NCBI RefSeq assembly: GCF_946479275.1
Contig: NZ_CAMLFE010000001.1
Location: 372,001-436,000 of the forward strand
Source: an uncultured Bartonella sp.
GTDB lineage: Bacteria; Pseudomonadota; Alphaproteobacteria; Rhizobiales; Rhizobiaceae
Direction of reading: 5' to 3'
Length of the DNA stretch: 64,000 nt
The translations under genes and the position numbers were made by a program. Of the stretch, positions 42,975-53,364 are shown piece by piece (position 1 is the stretch's first letter; every line of letters begins with the position of its first letter). The notes beneath the pieces were generated by a model. That model saw nothing but the letters and a program-made list of their open reading frames with translations. It made no database searches and was not told where the DNA came from.

Positions 42975-43811
42975 ATGGAACCGTCCAAAAATATCATCCG
43001 ACTAATCGAAATCATGAAAGCTCTGCGCGATCCTGAGACCGGTTGTGCTTGGGATAAAGAACAGACGTTCAAAACCATTATCCCTTATACGATTGAAGAG
43101 GTTTACGAAGTCGTCGATGCAATTGACCGCAACGATAAATTTGACCTCTGTGAAGAGTTGGGAGACTTGCTTTTGCAAGTTGTTTATTATGCCCAGATGG
43201 CCGAAGAAGAAGGAAGCTTCGATTTTGGTGATGTTGTCTATGCAATAACGAAAAAAATGATCCGCCGCCATCCGCACGTCTTCGGTTCGGAAAAGCAGAG
43301 GGCAATGGGACTTATCAAAGGCGATTGGGATCGAATCAAAAAAGAAGAAAAAGCTGAACGCCTCCAAAAGCGCAAAGCAGCAAACCTCACGGACGATACA
43401 CCAACCGGCTTTCTTGCTAGTGTTAAAACTGCCCAGCCGGTGGAAAAGGAAGCCGTCGCGTTGCAAAACAAAGCGGCAGAAGTCGGCTTTGACTGGACAG
43501 AGCCGGAACCTATCTTTCACAAGATCGATGAGGAATTGTTGGAACTAAAAGAAGCACTGGAAAGGGGTAACAAAGACAATATCCGTGATGAATTCGGCGA
43601 TGTGTATTTTACTGTTCTCAATCTTGCAAGAAGACTTGGAATTACGCCAGAGCAGTCATTAAAACAGGCCAATAACAAGTTCCGCTATCGATTTAAATTT
43701 ATTGAAGAGGCTTTGGCAAAACACAACAAAAAGTTGGAAGATACAAACCTTGACGAGATGGAAGATCTCTGGAACGAAGCCAAGCTGGAACAATATCAAA
43801 AGCAAGACTAG
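42975..43811 (+). CDS. mazG: Nucleoside triphosphate pyrophosphohydrolase MazG
   Basis: Hydrolyses (d)NTPs to monophosphates and PPi, a house-cleaning enzyme that can also lower ppGpp effects. Two MazG domains are present: an N-terminal one with LRDPETGCAWDKEQTFKT and EELGDLLLQVVYYA (EExxE-type helices) and a C-terminal one with EELLELKEAL and DEFGDVYFTVLNLA. The ATG at 42975 (MEPSKNI) gives 278 residues; an in-frame ATG at 42954 has no ribosome binding site. It is divergent from galE. Confidence 0.94.
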   Translation: MEPSKNIIRLIEIMKALRDPETGCAWDKEQTFKTIIPYTIEEVYEVVDAIDRNDKFDLCEELGDLLLQVVYYAQMAEEEGSFDFGDVVYAITKKMIRRHPHVFGSEKQRAMGLIKGDWDRIKKEEKAERLQKRKAANLTDDTPTGFLASVKTAQPVEKEAVALQNKAAEVGFDWTEPEPIFHKIDEELLELKEALERGNKDNIRDEFGDVYFTVLNLARRLGITPEQSLKQANNKFRYRFKFIEEALAKHNKKLEDTNLDEMEDLWNEAKLEQYQKQD

Positions 43812-43964
43812 CAAGGCGAAAGGTAGATTCTAGAAAGCAGACCACAGTAAAAGTAATAAACTGCCTTGCTGCCAAAGGCACAAAACATTTATCGACAGTG
43901 CAACGAACACACGTAATGCGAGACCGGAAGCAAACACATGCCATTCCGATGCCCTTGGTCTCGC

Positions 43965-44336
43965 TTATTTTTGAGCCATCTCCAGTTTGGCTTGGGCGAC
44001 GGGGCGAATTTCCACTGATAGACCGCACCCGCATGCAGATGTCTGATTGGGGTTATTGAAAACAAAACCGGTGTGCAATGTCGTTTCCTCGAAATCAATC
44101 TGTGTTCCCAAAAGAAACAACGTTGCTTCACGCGACACATAGACGCGAGCACCGCCATCTTCAGCTACATCGGCATTTTCCATTGCAGACTTGGCAAGAT
44201 CGACAGTGTACTCCATCCCCGCGCAACCGCCTTTTTTCACGCCTACGATGATTCCAGAAGCATCGTTATCTTGCATGATGTCGAGAATACGCTTTTTGGC
44301 AGCGTCGGTCATTGTAATTACTGAAAATCCGGCCAT
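43965..44336 (-). CDS. sufA: A-type iron-sulfur cluster carrier (SufA/IscA family)
   Basis: A 123-residue HesB-type scaffold/carrier that delivers Fe-S clusters. The three conserved cysteines are Cys38 (KKGGCAGMEY), Cys102 and Cys104 (SACGCGLSV). In Rhizobiales a SufA often ends the suf operon; here it stands alone, convergent to mazG, so it may be an ErpA- or SufA-type paralogue. The exact subtype cannot be fixed from sequence alone. Confidence 0.88.
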   Translation of the reverse strand: MAGFSVITMTDAAKKRILDIMQDNDASGIIVGVKKGGCAGMEYTVDLAKSAMENADVAEDGGARVYVSREATLFLLGTQIDFEETTLHTGFVFNNPNQTSACGCGLSVEIRPVAQAKLEMAQK

Positions 44337-44513
44337 GGAATAGATAATCCTTCAAACTCTTTCGGCTAATTTGGTATTTTGAACGTTTGTCGTCAAGAGT
44401 TAGCCTCCTATATTGGAGACGAATTGAATTCAGCCTTTGAATACCAAAACACCGAATTTGGTGCTAATAATTATTACATATAAATTGCTTGAACTAGAAT
44501 CTGACAAATCCAA

Positions 44514-44912
44514 ATGCGCCAATTCAATATTTTTTGTTTCACCCTTTTTATTCTTTTTTCTCTCATATCTGCAACACATGCTGCTGACTTAGAAAATGGA
44601 AAAATTGTCTTCAAACGTTGTGCATCCTGCCATAATGCAGACAAACCCGATAATCGTATCGGTCCGACACTGCAGGGTGTCATTGGCCGCAAAGCAGGGT
44701 CACTTGAAGGCTATCGCTACTCGCCTGCAATGGTGAACGCCGGAAACGCTGGCCTCATCTGGACCAAAGAAACACTTATGACGTATCTTCATAATCCTCA
44801 AGGATTGGTCAAAGGGACGCGCATGGCATCAATCAGGTTGAACAATGATTCGGATATTGACGACCTCATCGAATATTTAAAATCCGTTTTGCCTCAGTCG
44901 GATAAGAAATAG
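44514..44912 (+). CDS. Periplasmic class I c-type cytochrome
   Basis: 132 residues: signal peptide (FCFTLFILFSLISATHA, cleavage near residue 23), haem attachment CASCH at 36-40 and an axial Met in KGTRMASI (Met104). The NRIGPTLQGVIGRKAG and YSPAM segments are typical of cytochrome c2/c552-like electron carriers feeding a terminal oxidase. No oxidase genes are adjacent. Confidence 0.92.
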   Translation: MRQFNIFCFTLFILFSLISATHAADLENGKIVFKRCASCHNADKPDNRIGPTLQGVIGRKAGSLEGYRYSPAMVNAGNAGLIWTKETLMTYLHNPQGLVKGTRMASIRLNNDSDIDDLIEYLKSVLPQSDKK

Positions 44913-45364
44913 TCAATCGTCTGGCTGACTGAGGATTAAGCAGGGTTTCTTTTATACCGAGTTGTTTTATTATTTTTTTAAGAACACGGTTTTTCATCAC
45001 AGGCAAGCGCGCATTTGAAGATTGATAAATGAATGTCGCCATTTGTTAAATTGCGGGTTTAAAAAATCATCTTAAAAAAATCATACGCACTTGTTTCGAC
45101 AAAACTTACACGATCGTGGTGTTTGACCGTGATATTGCGAGACATGCCAAGCTATGAAAATTGAAAAACTTTCGATACCGGATTCTATGTTGGACAGCCT
45201 CAAGCGTCAAAAACAAATAAAAATCGCAAAACTAAGATGCTTGAAACGACTCTTCAACACATCGTGGCTGATGAAAACCCATTATGTTTTTTGCTGTTTT
45301 GTCCTTTTTTAAAAATTTTTTACTTGCCTTTATAACGTTAGTATTTTAGGCCTTCTTCACGGTT
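44913..45364. other. 452-base gene-free AT-rich region before tRNA-Pro
   Basis: No credible coding frame. A weak promoter for the tRNA can be proposed at TTTACT (45319-45324), 17-base spacer, TATTTT (45342-45347). Nothing else is recognisable. Confidence 0.4.
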
Positions 45365-45441
<77 letters not shown>

Positions 45442-45621
45442 TTTTTCTTCTCTTAAATTTTCGATTACCCGCGCATGAAATCTTGCGCCTTTGCTTGAAG
45501 TTACGTTCATTAATTGATGGGTCAAGAGAGATATCTGCGGTCCCTCAATTTTGAAATTCAAAAAACCTTATAAATTTTCAGAATATATCGAACGCGTTTG
45601 GCGTTAAGCCAATCCAAATCA

Positions 45622-45651
45622 AACAAAAAGCTCCGGAATATCCGGAGCTTT
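45622..45651 (-). terminator. Terminator of the gltBD operon
   Basis: AAAGCTCCGGA (45628-45638 approx.) pairs with TCCGGAGCTTT (45641-45651); on the minus strand the hairpin is followed by T-rich sequence. It lies about 42 bases after the gltD stop. Confidence 0.85.
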
Positions 45652-45692
45652 AAAACACAAAATTTGGCAGTTACCAGCATTGGTAATGCGAT

Positions 45693-47147
45693 TTAACGGG
45701 GAAGCAATGTCTCCCCCATCAAAAACTCATCTATTGAGCGAGCAGCCTGACGCCCTTCTCTGATTGCCCATACGACCAGTGACTGGCCGCGTCTGACGTC
45801 ACCGGCAGCAAATAGCTTATCCACACTGGTTTTATAGTTATTGGTATCAGCCTGTACAGAGCGAGCCCCACGACGGTCAATTCTCAACTTCAGTCGGTCG
45901 CCCAATTCGCTGCAAACGCCGGTCTCGAAAGGACCGGCAAAACCGATCGCGATAAAAGCAAGATCAGCGCGGATAAAAAATTCAGTTCCAGCAATCGGTT
46001 TGCGTTGTTCGTCGACATGGCAGCATTTGACGTGCGTTAGTTCACCATTTTCGGCAATGAACTCAAGAGTCGCAACCTGAAATTCCCTTTCGGCTCCTTC
46101 TGCCTGACTTGTTGAAGTACGCATCTTGGTTGCCCAATATGGCCAAACGCTAAGTTTGTCTTCTTTTTCCGGCGGCTGGGGGCGAATATCAAGCTGAGTT
46201 ACTTTAACAGCGCCTTGCCTAAAAGCTGTACCTATGCAATCCGATGCAGTATCACCACCTCCCACGACAACAACATGCTTTCCATCGGCCGTAATGGCCG
46301 GTGAAGGCCAACCAACCGACTCGATATTTTCACGACCTACGCGTTTATTTTGTTGAACAAGATAACACATGGCGTCGTGTACACCGTGGAAGTGAACACC
46401 CGGTATATCGATCTTGCGCGGAGTTTCAGAGCCACCACAATAGAGGACGGCATCATATTCGGCTAAAAGGTCATCTACAGCTTTATCGACACCGATATTG
46501 ACGCCGCAATAAAACGTTACCCCCTCGCCTTCCAATTGCTCGACACGGCGATCAATATGATGTTTTTCCATTTTAAAGTCGGGAATGCCGTAACGCAGAA
46601 GACCACCGGGGCGGTTTTCCCGCTCATAAACATCAACCATATGGCCGGCACGTGCCAGTTGCTGTGCTGCTGCCAGTCCCGAAGGCCCAGATCCTATAAC
46701 CGCAACTCTCTTTCCCGTTTTTGCCTCATTGGGCTGAGGAGCAAAAAAACCGAGTGCAAATGCCTTGTCAGCAAGCGTTTGTTCAATTGTCTTGATGGTT
46801 ACCGGCACATCCTCAAGGTTGAGTGTGCATGCTTCTTCACAAGGCGAGGGACAAACCCTTCCCGTAAACTCGGGGAAATTGTTGGTCGACAAAAGATTGC
46901 TTATAGCTTCTTTCCAATTGCCCTTATAAACAAGGTCATTCCAATCGGGTATCTGGTTATTGACAGGACACCCCGTCGAACCATGACAGTAAGGAATGCC
47001 ACAATCCATGCAGCGTGCAGCCTGTTTTTGAACTTCTGCTTCGGACATCGGGATTGTAAATTCCCGAAAATGACGGACGCGATCAGAGGCAGGCTGGTAC
47101 TTCTGAGATTGGCGATCTATTTCAAGAAAACCGGTTACTTTACCCAT
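45693..47147 (-). CDS. gltD: Glutamate synthase (NADPH) small subunit
   Basis: FAD-containing beta subunit that passes electrons from NADPH to GltB. At 484 residues: N-terminal Cys clusters for 4Fe-4S centres (AARCMDCGIPYCHG near 44, CPSPCEEAC near 98), FAD loop GSGPSGLAAAQQLARAG near 152, the second dinucleotide site VVVGGGDTASDC near 290 and GDVRRGQSLVVWAIREGRQAA in the C-terminus. It is 49 bases downstream of gltB. Confidence 0.96.
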   Translation of the reverse strand: MGKVTGFLEIDRQSQKYQPASDRVRHFREFTIPMSEAEVQKQAARCMDCGIPYCHGSTGCPVNNQIPDWNDLVYKGNWKEAISNLLSTNNFPEFTGRVCPSPCEEACTLNLEDVPVTIKTIEQTLADKAFALGFFAPQPNEAKTGKRVAVIGSGPSGLAAAQQLARAGHMVDVYERENRPGGLLRYGIPDFKMEKHHIDRRVEQLEGEGVTFYCGVNIGVDKAVDDLLAEYDAVLYCGGSETPRKIDIPGVHFHGVHDAMCYLVQQNKRVGRENIESVGWPSPAITADGKHVVVVGGGDTASDCIGTAFRQGAVKVTQLDIRPQPPEKEDKLSVWPYWATKMRTSTSQAEGAEREFQVATLEFIAENGELTHVKCCHVDEQRKPIAGTEFFIRADLAFIAIGFAGPFETGVCSELGDRLKLRIDRRGARSVQADTNNYKTSVDKLFAAGDVRRGQSLVVWAIREGRQAARSIDEFLMGETLLPR

Positions 47148-47196
47148 TTGTTATTTCCGTATCTGACTTTTGCATTTGAGATTGGGACTGCCGATT

Positions 47197-50100
47197 TTAT
47201 TCGGCAGCCGTTTCCATGCGCATCTGTTCCATTTCTTCCAAAGCACGGCGATATTCGACCGGCATGATTTTCACGAATTTCGGACGGTATTGATCCCAAT
47301 TATCAAGGATTTCCTTAGCCCGTTCAGATCCCGTGTAGTGCAGGTGATTTGCAATCATCTGTGCCAGACGCTCTTCATCATGATGTGTCATATTGGCCGA
47401 CACATCGACACGCCCTTTATGCATAAGGTCGCCACCATGATGATGCAGCTTCTCAAGCATATCATCTTCTTCCGGAACAGGTTCCAACTCGACCATTGCC
47501 ATATTACATCTCTGGGCAAAGTCTCCTGCCTCATCAAGCACATAAGCAACGCCTCCGGACATACCGGCAGCAAAATTGCGGCCTGTCTTGCCGATAACCA
47601 CGACAACCCCACCGGTCATATATTCGCAACCATGGTCGCCGACACCTTCAACAACCGCAGCAACGCCGGAATTGCGGACCGCAAAACGTTCGCCCGCGAC
47701 ACCACGGAAATAACATTCTCCTTCTATGCCACCATAAAGAACAGTGTTACCCACAATAATCGAGTCTTCGGCTACAACATTACTGTCTTCCGGTGGTCGA
47801 ACAATGATCCTTCCTCCAGAAAGACCCTTGCCGACATAATCATTGCCGTCGCCGATAAGATCAAAAGTAACACCTCTGGCAAGGAAAGCACCAAATGACT
47901 GGCCTGCTGTACCTTTGAAGTGAATATTGATTGTATTGTCCGGCAGTCCCTTCTGGCGATAACGCCTTGCAACTTCGCCGGAAAGCATTGCGCCGACCGA
48001 TCTGTCAACATTACGGACAAGCGTTTCAAACTCTACCGACTTTTTGTTTTCCAGCGCCGGTGCGGCCTTCTCTATCAGCTTGCGGTCGAGAACGTCGGCA
48101 ATCGGATGATGTTGACGTTCAGTATGCCTTGTCTGTTTCTTTTCAGCATCCGGTTTATAGAAAATCCGGCTGAAATCGAGCCCCTTGGCTTTCCAGTGAT
48201 CGATCGCCGGCTGCTTATCCAGCAAATCCGACTGACCGATAATGTCATCAAGTTTTTTGAAACCCATATGCGCCAGTATCGCACGCACTTCTTCGGCAAG
48301 ATAAAAGAAGAAGTTAATGACATGTTCCGGCGTTCCTTTAAAGCGCTTGCGCAATACAGGATCCTGTGTGGCAACTCCTGTAGGACAGGTGTTCAAGTGA
48401 CATTTGCGCATCATTACGCAACCGGCGGCAATGAGTGGCGCCGTTGCAAAACCGAATTCGTCCGCACCGAGTAGCGCGCCAACGATGACATCACGCCCCG
48501 TACGTAAGCCGCCATCCACCTGCAGTGCAACGCGCGAACGCAAGCCATTAAGAACCAGCGTTTGCTGGGTTTCAGCAAGTCCCATTTCCCATGATGATCC
48601 AGCATTTCTGACCGACGTCAAAGGCGAAGCACCAGTGCCACCATCATAACCGGAAATGGTAATATGATCGGCACGTGCTTTGGCAACACCGGCTGCGACT
48701 GTTCCGACACCGACTTCAGAGACAAGCTTTACCGAAATATCTGCAAACTCGTTGACGTTCTTCAAGTCGAAGATGAGCTGAGCCAAATCTTCAATCGAAT
48801 AAATGTCGTGGTGCGGAGGCGGCGAAATCAGGCCGACACCCTGTGTCGAGTGGCGTGTCTTTGCAATGATTGCATCAACTTTATGTCCTGGTAATTGCCC
48901 GCCTTCACCAGGCTTGGCACCTTGGGCTACTTTAATCTGGATGACATCAGCATTCACCAAATATTCAGCCGTAACGCCAAAGCGTCCGGAAGCGACCTGC
49001 TTGATAGCCGAACGTTCCGGATTTTTCGAGCCATCCGGCAAAGGATAGAGACGGTCCGGTTCTTCGCCACCTTCACCGGTATTTGATTTACCGCCAATCT
49101 TGTTCATCGCGCGAGCCAATGTTGTGTGCGCCTCGCGAGAGATCGAACCAAAAGACATGGCACCTGTCGAGAACCGCTTTACAATTTCGGCTGCCGGTTC
49201 GACATCCTCTATTGCAACCGGTTTTGCCCCGCGTTCTTCTGCGCTCTTGATCTTGAAAAGACCACGAATCGTCTTTGCACGTGCTGTTTCACCATTGATG
49301 CGTTGTGAATAAGCAGTAAAAAGCGCCGGATTGGACGTACGTACCGAATGCTGCAGACTAGCGACCGCATCCGGTGTCCAGATATGGGCTTCACCACGTA
49401 CACGATAGGCATATTCACCACCGACATCAAGCGAATGAAGAAGAACCGGATCATTGCTGAACGCTGCCGTATGGCGTCTGACAGTTTCTGTTGCAATCTG
49501 GTCGAGATCGACACCTTCAATGGTGGTGGCTGTTCCTGTAAAGAAACGGTCTACGAAAGACTGTTTCAGGCCGACAGCATCGAAAATCTGCGCACCGCAA
49601 TAGGACTGATAAGTCGATATGCCCATTTTGGACATAACCTTGAGCATGCCTTTACCGATCGACTTGATGTAACGATAGATAACTTCGTGCTCTTCGACTT
49701 CCTTCGGAAACTCGCCACGTTCGAACATATCATTCAATGTGTCGAATGCGAGATATGGATTGATTGCTTCGGCCCCATAACCTGCAAGGCAACAGAAATG
49801 ATGTATTTCTCGCGGTTCACCCGTTTCGACAACCAGTCCAACGGACGTGCGCAAACCTTTTCTTATCAAGTGATGATGCACTGCTGCTGTCGCAAGCAAT
49901 GCGGGAATTGGAATACGATCGGGCCCGATCTGACGGTCGGACAGAATGATAATATTATAACCACCGTGGACTGCGGCTTCAGCGCGTTCACAAAGACGTT
50001 CCAATGCACCTTCAAGCCCTGCTGCGCCTTCCTGAACCGAATAGGTGATGTCGATTGTCTTCGTATCAAAATGATCTTCTGTCTGACCAATCGCCCTGAT

Positions 50101-51924
50101 TTTTTCGAGATCGCCATTCGTCAAAATCGGTTGACGCACTTCCAAACGCTTGCGGCGTGAAGTTCCTACCAAATCGAATATATTCGGACGCGGGCCGATG
50201 AAAGAAACCAGGCTCATCACCAGCTCTTCACGAATAGGATCGATTGGAGGATTGGTTACCTGAGCAAAATTCTGCTTGAAATAAGTGTAAAGCAGTTTCG
50301 ATTTGTCGGACATTGCCGAAATCGGCGTATCAACGCCCATTGAACCGATCGGTTCCTGCCCCGTCGTTGCCATTGGCGAAAGCAGAAATTTTTTGTCTTC
50401 CTGAGTGTAGCCAAACGCTTGCTGACGATCGAGAAGCGAGACATCTTTACGCAGCGATCTTGGTTCGACGGGTGCAAGATCTTCCAGTATAAGCTGGGTA
50501 TTATCAAGCCATTTCCGGTAAGGATGCTTTGATGCAATTTCGGACTTGATTTCTTCGTCAGAGACAATGCGCCCCTCTTCCAGATTGATGAGCAACATCT
50601 TTCCAGGCTGCAGGCGCCATTTACGAATAATATGTTTTTCTTCAACAGGAATGACACCGGCTTCAGAAGCCATAATGACATAATCATTATCTGTTACAAT
50701 ATAGCGCGCCGGACGTAAGCCATTACGATCAAGTGTCGCGCCAATCTGGCGACCGTCGGTGAAAGCAATTGCCGCTGGTCCATCCCACGGTTCCATCAGT
50801 GCTGCATGATATTCATAGAACGAACGCCTTTCGACATTCATCAAACTATTTCCTGCCCATGCTTCCGGAATGAGCATCATCATTGCATGAGGAAGCGAAT
50901 ACCCGCCTTCATATAAAAATTCCAAAGCATTATCGAAACACGCAGTATCCGACTGTCCTTCATAGGAAATTGGCCAGAGCTTGGAAATATCGTTACCGAA
51001 AAGTTCGGAATCAACGGAAGCCTGACGGGCCGCCATCCAGTTGAGATTTCCTCTCAGAGTATTGATTTCGCCATTGTGAGCGATCATCCGATATGGGTGG
51101 GCAAGTTTCCATGACGGAAAAGTGTTCGTCGAAAAACGCTGGTGAACAAGTGCCAACGCACTTTCGAAGCGTTCATCCTGCAAATCCTTGTAATAGGCAC
51201 CCACCTGAAAGGCCAAAAACATGCCTTTATAAATGACTGTGCGAGAAGACAGACATACAACATAAAAACCGTTATCACGACCACCGGTCTCATGAAAAAT
51301 TCTGTTCGAAATAACTTTTCTAAGCACAAAAAGACGGCGTTCAAAATCTTCATCCGACTTGATTGATGGATCACGCCCGATAAAAACCTGCCGATGAACC
51401 GGTTCTGTTGCAACAATGGCGGGAGCCTTCGATAGTGAAGAATTATCCACCGGTACATCACGGAAAGCGATAAAATGCTGCCCCTCTGATGCAATCACTT
51501 CCTTGACAATCTGCTCAATATGGGCACGCATTGCCTCATCGCGCGGCATAAATATATGACCGACAGCATACTGTCCGGCTTTCGGCAATTCGACACCCTG
51601 TTCGGCCATCACTTCACGAAAAAAACGATCCGGTATCTGTACAAGAATGCCTGCACCATCGCCCACCAGAGGATCCGCCCCGACCGCACCGCGATGGGTA
51701 AGATTTTCAAGCATAAAAAGCCCGTCTTGAATAATTTTATGGGATTTTACATTTTTCAATTGCGCAATGAAGCCGACGCCGCAAGCGTCATGTTCATTAC
51801 GGGGACTATAAAGTCCTTGAGCAGAAGGAAGCCCATATGTCGAAGCGACAACTTCATTTGTCGATGATGACGTTATCGAACCGTTTTGAGTAATTTTATT
51901 ACCTGAAATTACGCTATCCGACAT
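47197..51924 (-). CDS. gltB: Glutamate synthase (NADPH) large subunit
   Basis: Alpha subunit of GOGAT, converting 2-oxoglutarate and glutamine to two glutamates. The product is 1575 residues. The class II amidotransferase nucleophile is Cys48 ([10 protein letters not shown]), exposed by removal of a propeptide of about 47 residues. The FMN synthase domain contains [12 protein letters not shown] and the 3Fe-4S site [15 protein letters not shown]; the C-terminal GXGXG beta-helix follows. It is transcribed before gltD. With glutamine synthetase it would allow growth on ammonium. Confidence 0.97.
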   Translation of the reverse strand: MSDSVISGNKITQNGSITSSSTNEVVASTYGLPSAQGLYSPRNEHDACGVGFIAQLKNVKSHKIIQDGLFMLENLTHRGAVGADPLVGDGAGILVQIPDRFFREVMAEQGVELPKAGQYAVGHIFMPRDEAMRAHIEQIVKEVIASEGQHFIAFRDVPVDNSSLSKAPAIVATEPVHRQVFIGRDPSIKSDEDFERRLFVLRKVISNRIFHETGGRDNGFYVVCLSSRTVIYKGMFLAFQVGAYYKDLQDERFESALALVHQRFSTNTFPSWKLAHPYRMIAHNGEINTLRGNLNWMAARQASVDSELFGNDISKLWPISYEGQSDTACFDNALEFLYEGGYSLPHAMMMLIPEAWAGNSLMNVERRSFYEYHAALMEPWDGPAAIAFTDGRQIGATLDRNGLRPARYIVTDNDYVIMASEAGVIPVEEKHIIRKWRLQPGKMLLINLEEGRIVSDEEIKSEIASKHPYRKWLDNTQLILEDLAPVEPRSLRKDVSLLDRQQAFGYTQEDKKFLLSPMATTGQEPIGSMGVDTPISAMSDKSKLLYTYFKQNFAQVTNPPIDPIREELVMSLVSFIGPRPNIFDLVGTSRRKRLEVRQPILTNGDLEKIRAIGQTEDHFDTKTIDITYSVQEGAAGLEGALERLCERAEAAVHGGYNIIILSDRQIGPDRIPIPALLATAAVHHHLIRKGLRTSVGLVVETGEPREIHHFCCLAGYGAEAINPYLAFDTLNDMFERGEFPKEVEEHEVIYRYIKSIGKGMLKVMSKMGISTYQSYCGAQIFDAVGLKQSFVDRFFTGTATTIEGVDLDQIATETVRRHTAAFSNDPVLLHSLDVGGEYAYRVRGEAHIWTPDAVASLQHSVRTSNPALFTAYSQRINGETARAKTIRGLFKIKSAEERGAKPVAIEDVEPAAEIVKRFSTGAMSFGSISREAHTTLARAMNKIGGKSNTGEGGEEPDRLYPLPDGSKNPERSAIKQVASGRFGVTAEYLVNADVIQIKVAQGAKPGEGGQLPGHKVDAIIAKTRHSTQGVGLISPPPHHDIYSIEDLAQLIFDLKNVNEFADISVKLVSEVGVGTVAAGVAKARADHITISGYDGGTGASPLTSVRNAGSSWEMGLAETQQTLVLNGLRSRVALQVDGGLRTGRDVIVGALLGADEFGFATAPLIAAGCVMMRKCHLNTCPTGVATQDPVLRKRFKGTPEHVINFFFYLAEEVRAILAHMGFKKLDDIIGQSDLLDKQPAIDHWKAKGLDFSRIFYKPDAEKKQTRHTERQHHPIADVLDRKLIEKAAPALENKKSVEFETLVRNVDRSVGAMLSGEVARRYRQKGLPDNTINIHFKGTAGQSFGAFLARGVTFDLIGDGNDYVGKGLSGGRIIVRPPEDSNVVAEDSIIVGNTVLYGGIEGECYFRGVAGERFAVRNSGVAAVVEGVGDHGCEYMTGGVVVVIGKTGRNFAAGMSGGVAYVLDEAGDFAQRCNMAMVELEPVPEEDDMLEKLHHHGGDLMHKGRVDVSANMTHHDEERLAQMIANHLHYTGSERAKEILDNWDQYRPKFVKIMPVEYRRALEEMEQMRMETAAE

Positions 51925-52379
51925 TTAGAAAGCCCTTTTCCAAAACCCAATCCTGAAATTTCGACAGAAAACTACAATGTTTAGTCTTTTGGTTGCGGTC
52001 GAAACACTGTGAAATTCCACTTTTTATAAGCTATGTCAGAAAGGTTCTAAGTTTTCAACTATCAAAAACGAAAAATGAAATATTATTTCAAATATTTTTA
52101 AATTTTTTTGTGATAATTGCGTTATCTATGGATTTTGATTTCATTTGTTTTTATACGCTCATTAGGAGCGGTATGATATCGGTGCAATATTGCAATCAAT
52201 CCCCGATGTCTTACAATTTTTACAGTTATCTATAGTGTCTCGTAGTCCACGATTTTATTTACCGTTTAAGCCAACAACAATATTCTGAAATATTGGACAA
52301 CGCACAACTTTTAAAGCGGCATGATCAGGCGAATAAAAGCCTGCAAAAAAGACTTGAACCAGACATAAATAATAAAAAA
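51925..52379. other. Gene-free region upstream of gltB and downstream of hsp20
   Basis: About 450 AT-rich bases that should include the gltB promoter. The palindromic GCAATATTGC near 52182 and AATATT-CTGA-AATATT near 52280 are the only dyads I noticed. No gene is recognised. Confidence 0.4.
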
Positions 52380-52411
52380 GCGTGGGACACGCTCACATGC
52401 GCGTCCCACGC
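52374..52411 (-). terminator. Terminator of hsp20
   Basis: GCGTGGGAC (52380-52388) pairs with GTCCCACGC (52403-52411); on the minus strand the stem is followed by TTTTTT. It lies 27 bases after the hsp20 stop. Confidence 0.9.
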
Positions 52412-52437
52412 CAATAGTTATAAATTTTCGGGAATAA

Positions 52438-52959
52438 TTATTCTGCCGCTTCAACTTCCATCTCATGTTTCGGCGTTTCATGTTTCGACATTTCGTGTTT
52501 TTGTACACGTTTATTCGTATTGGAAGCCTTCGATGTCTGCACAGCAATTTTCCGCGGCTTCATCTCTTCGGGAATTTCCCGTTTGAGTTCAATGTGAAGC
52601 AAACCATTTTGTAGTTGTGCACCAACCACTTCAACATGGTCGGCTAACTGGAAGCGACGTTCAAATGACCGCGATGCTATTCCGCGATAAAGAAAATCAC
52701 CTTCATCATTCTCTTCTTCATGAGACTTCTCGCCTTTTACAGTGAGTTGGTGACTTTGGGCTTCAATATCAATTTCATCTTCGGAAAAACCGGCAACCGC
52801 CATGGAAATCCGATAAGAGTTTTCGCCCAACCGTTCAATATTGTAAGGTGGATAAGCTTGAACACTTTCCGGTTGTGTCATTGTGTCAAACATATTGAAC
52901 AAACGGTCAAAACCGACTGTTGAACGATATAATGGTGAAAAATCTACTTGACGCATCAT
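52438..52959 (-). CDS. Hsp20/IbpA-family small heat-shock protein
   Basis: An ATP-independent holdase of 173 residues. The alpha-crystallin domain spans about 38-140 (NSYRISMAVAGFSEDEIDIEA, SRSFERRFQLADHVEV, GLLHIELKREIPEE in order). The N-terminus (SPLYRSTVGFDRLFNMFD) is of IbpA type. The C-terminal tail continues past the usual end with a 5-residue repeat (KHEMS, KHETP, KHEME) and an acidic end. Two adjacent ATGs occur. The 5' leader contains a ROSE-like RNA thermometer and a heat-shock type promoter. Confidence 0.95.
   Translation of the reverse strand: MMRQVDFSPLYRSTVGFDRLFNMFDTMTQPESVQAYPPYNIERLGENSYRISMAVAGFSEDEIDIEAQSHQLTVKGEKSHEEENDEGDFLYRGIASRSFERRFQLADHVEVVGAQLQNGLLHIELKREIPEEMKPRKIAVQTSKASNTNKRVQKHEMSKHETPKHEMEVEAAE
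52463..52507 (-). repeat. 15-bp tandem repeat in the hsp20 C-terminal tail
   Basis: TCATGTTTCGGCGTT (52463), TCATGTTTCGACATT (52478) and the more diverged TCGTGTTTTTGTACA (52493) follow at an exact 15-base period and encode the KHExx repeats. Confidence 0.85.
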
Positions 52960-53048
52960 AATTGCCCTCCTTCAGAGCGACGAATGTTTGGTTATTACGA
53001 TCTCCTTCAAGGCAGACCCATATAACCAGCGACCCCGCATCGGCGATC
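52960..53048 (-). promoter_or_regulatory. ROSE-like RNA thermometer in the hsp20 leader
   Basis: On the minus-strand transcript three stem-loops follow one another. First, GCGATC-G-CCG-ATG-CGG-GGTCGC. Second, a long stem closed by TGGTTAT (53028-53022) and ATAACCA (52995-52989) with inner GGTCT/AGATC. Third, a small hairpin TCGCTC-TGAA-GGAGGGC that buries the AGGAGG ribosome binding site. TCGCT fits the U(U/C)GCU anti-Shine-Dalgarno stretch of ROSE elements, which control hsp20 genes in rhizobia by melting at higher temperature. Pairings were identified by eye. Confidence 0.7.
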
Positions 53049-53057
53049 GCATAACTT

Positions 53058-53086
53058 ATGTGGTTATTATTTTCTGATCTTTCAAG
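53058..53086 (-). promoter_or_regulatory. RpoH-type heat-shock promoter of hsp20
   Basis: CTTGAA (53086-53081), a 17-base spacer and CCACAT (53063-53058) resemble the sigma-32 consensus CTTGAA/CCCCAT. Transcription would start near 53050, just before the ROSE-like structure. Confidence 0.55.
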
Positions 53087-53243
53087 AGATAACGCCATCC
53101 CAAAAAATCCCATCAGTAAAAATTTTTAAAAATGTTGAAGTGAACCATTTTTTCCCAATTGTGCTTCCCGAACCAACCGATTAGCTTTTGACGTTTTGCG
53201 CCCCCCTTTTCACACGTGTTGCGACGTTACATAGTGGTTTTCC

Positions 53244-53294
53244 TTGACGAACCGGACAATTTTTAGAACTATTCGTCATACCTCAATCTTGAGG
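53244..53294 (+). promoter_or_regulatory. Promoter and dyad upstream of the alpha/beta hydrolase gene
   Basis: TTGACG (53244-53249), 17 bases, AACTAT (53267-53272) is a good alphaproteobacterial sigma-70 type promoter. A perfect dyad CCTCAA-TC-TTGAGG (53281-53294) lies at about +8 to +21, a position suited to an operator. Confidence 0.45.
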
Positions 53295-53364
53295 AAATGT
53301 TTTTTTAAATGTTACAATTTAAATGGATAGACCAATTATCATGTAACAGAGAAAGCCCGAATAA

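Noticed and set aside
46536-47898. Long plus-strand frames (about 240 codons) opposite gltD and gltB
   Set aside because: Antisense shadows of strongly conserved genes with His/Arg/Cys-rich composition.
52907-53113. Minus-strand 68-codon frame across the hsp20 leader
   Set aside because: It overlaps the start of hsp20 in another frame and covers the structured leader; no ribosome binding site and no recognisable protein.
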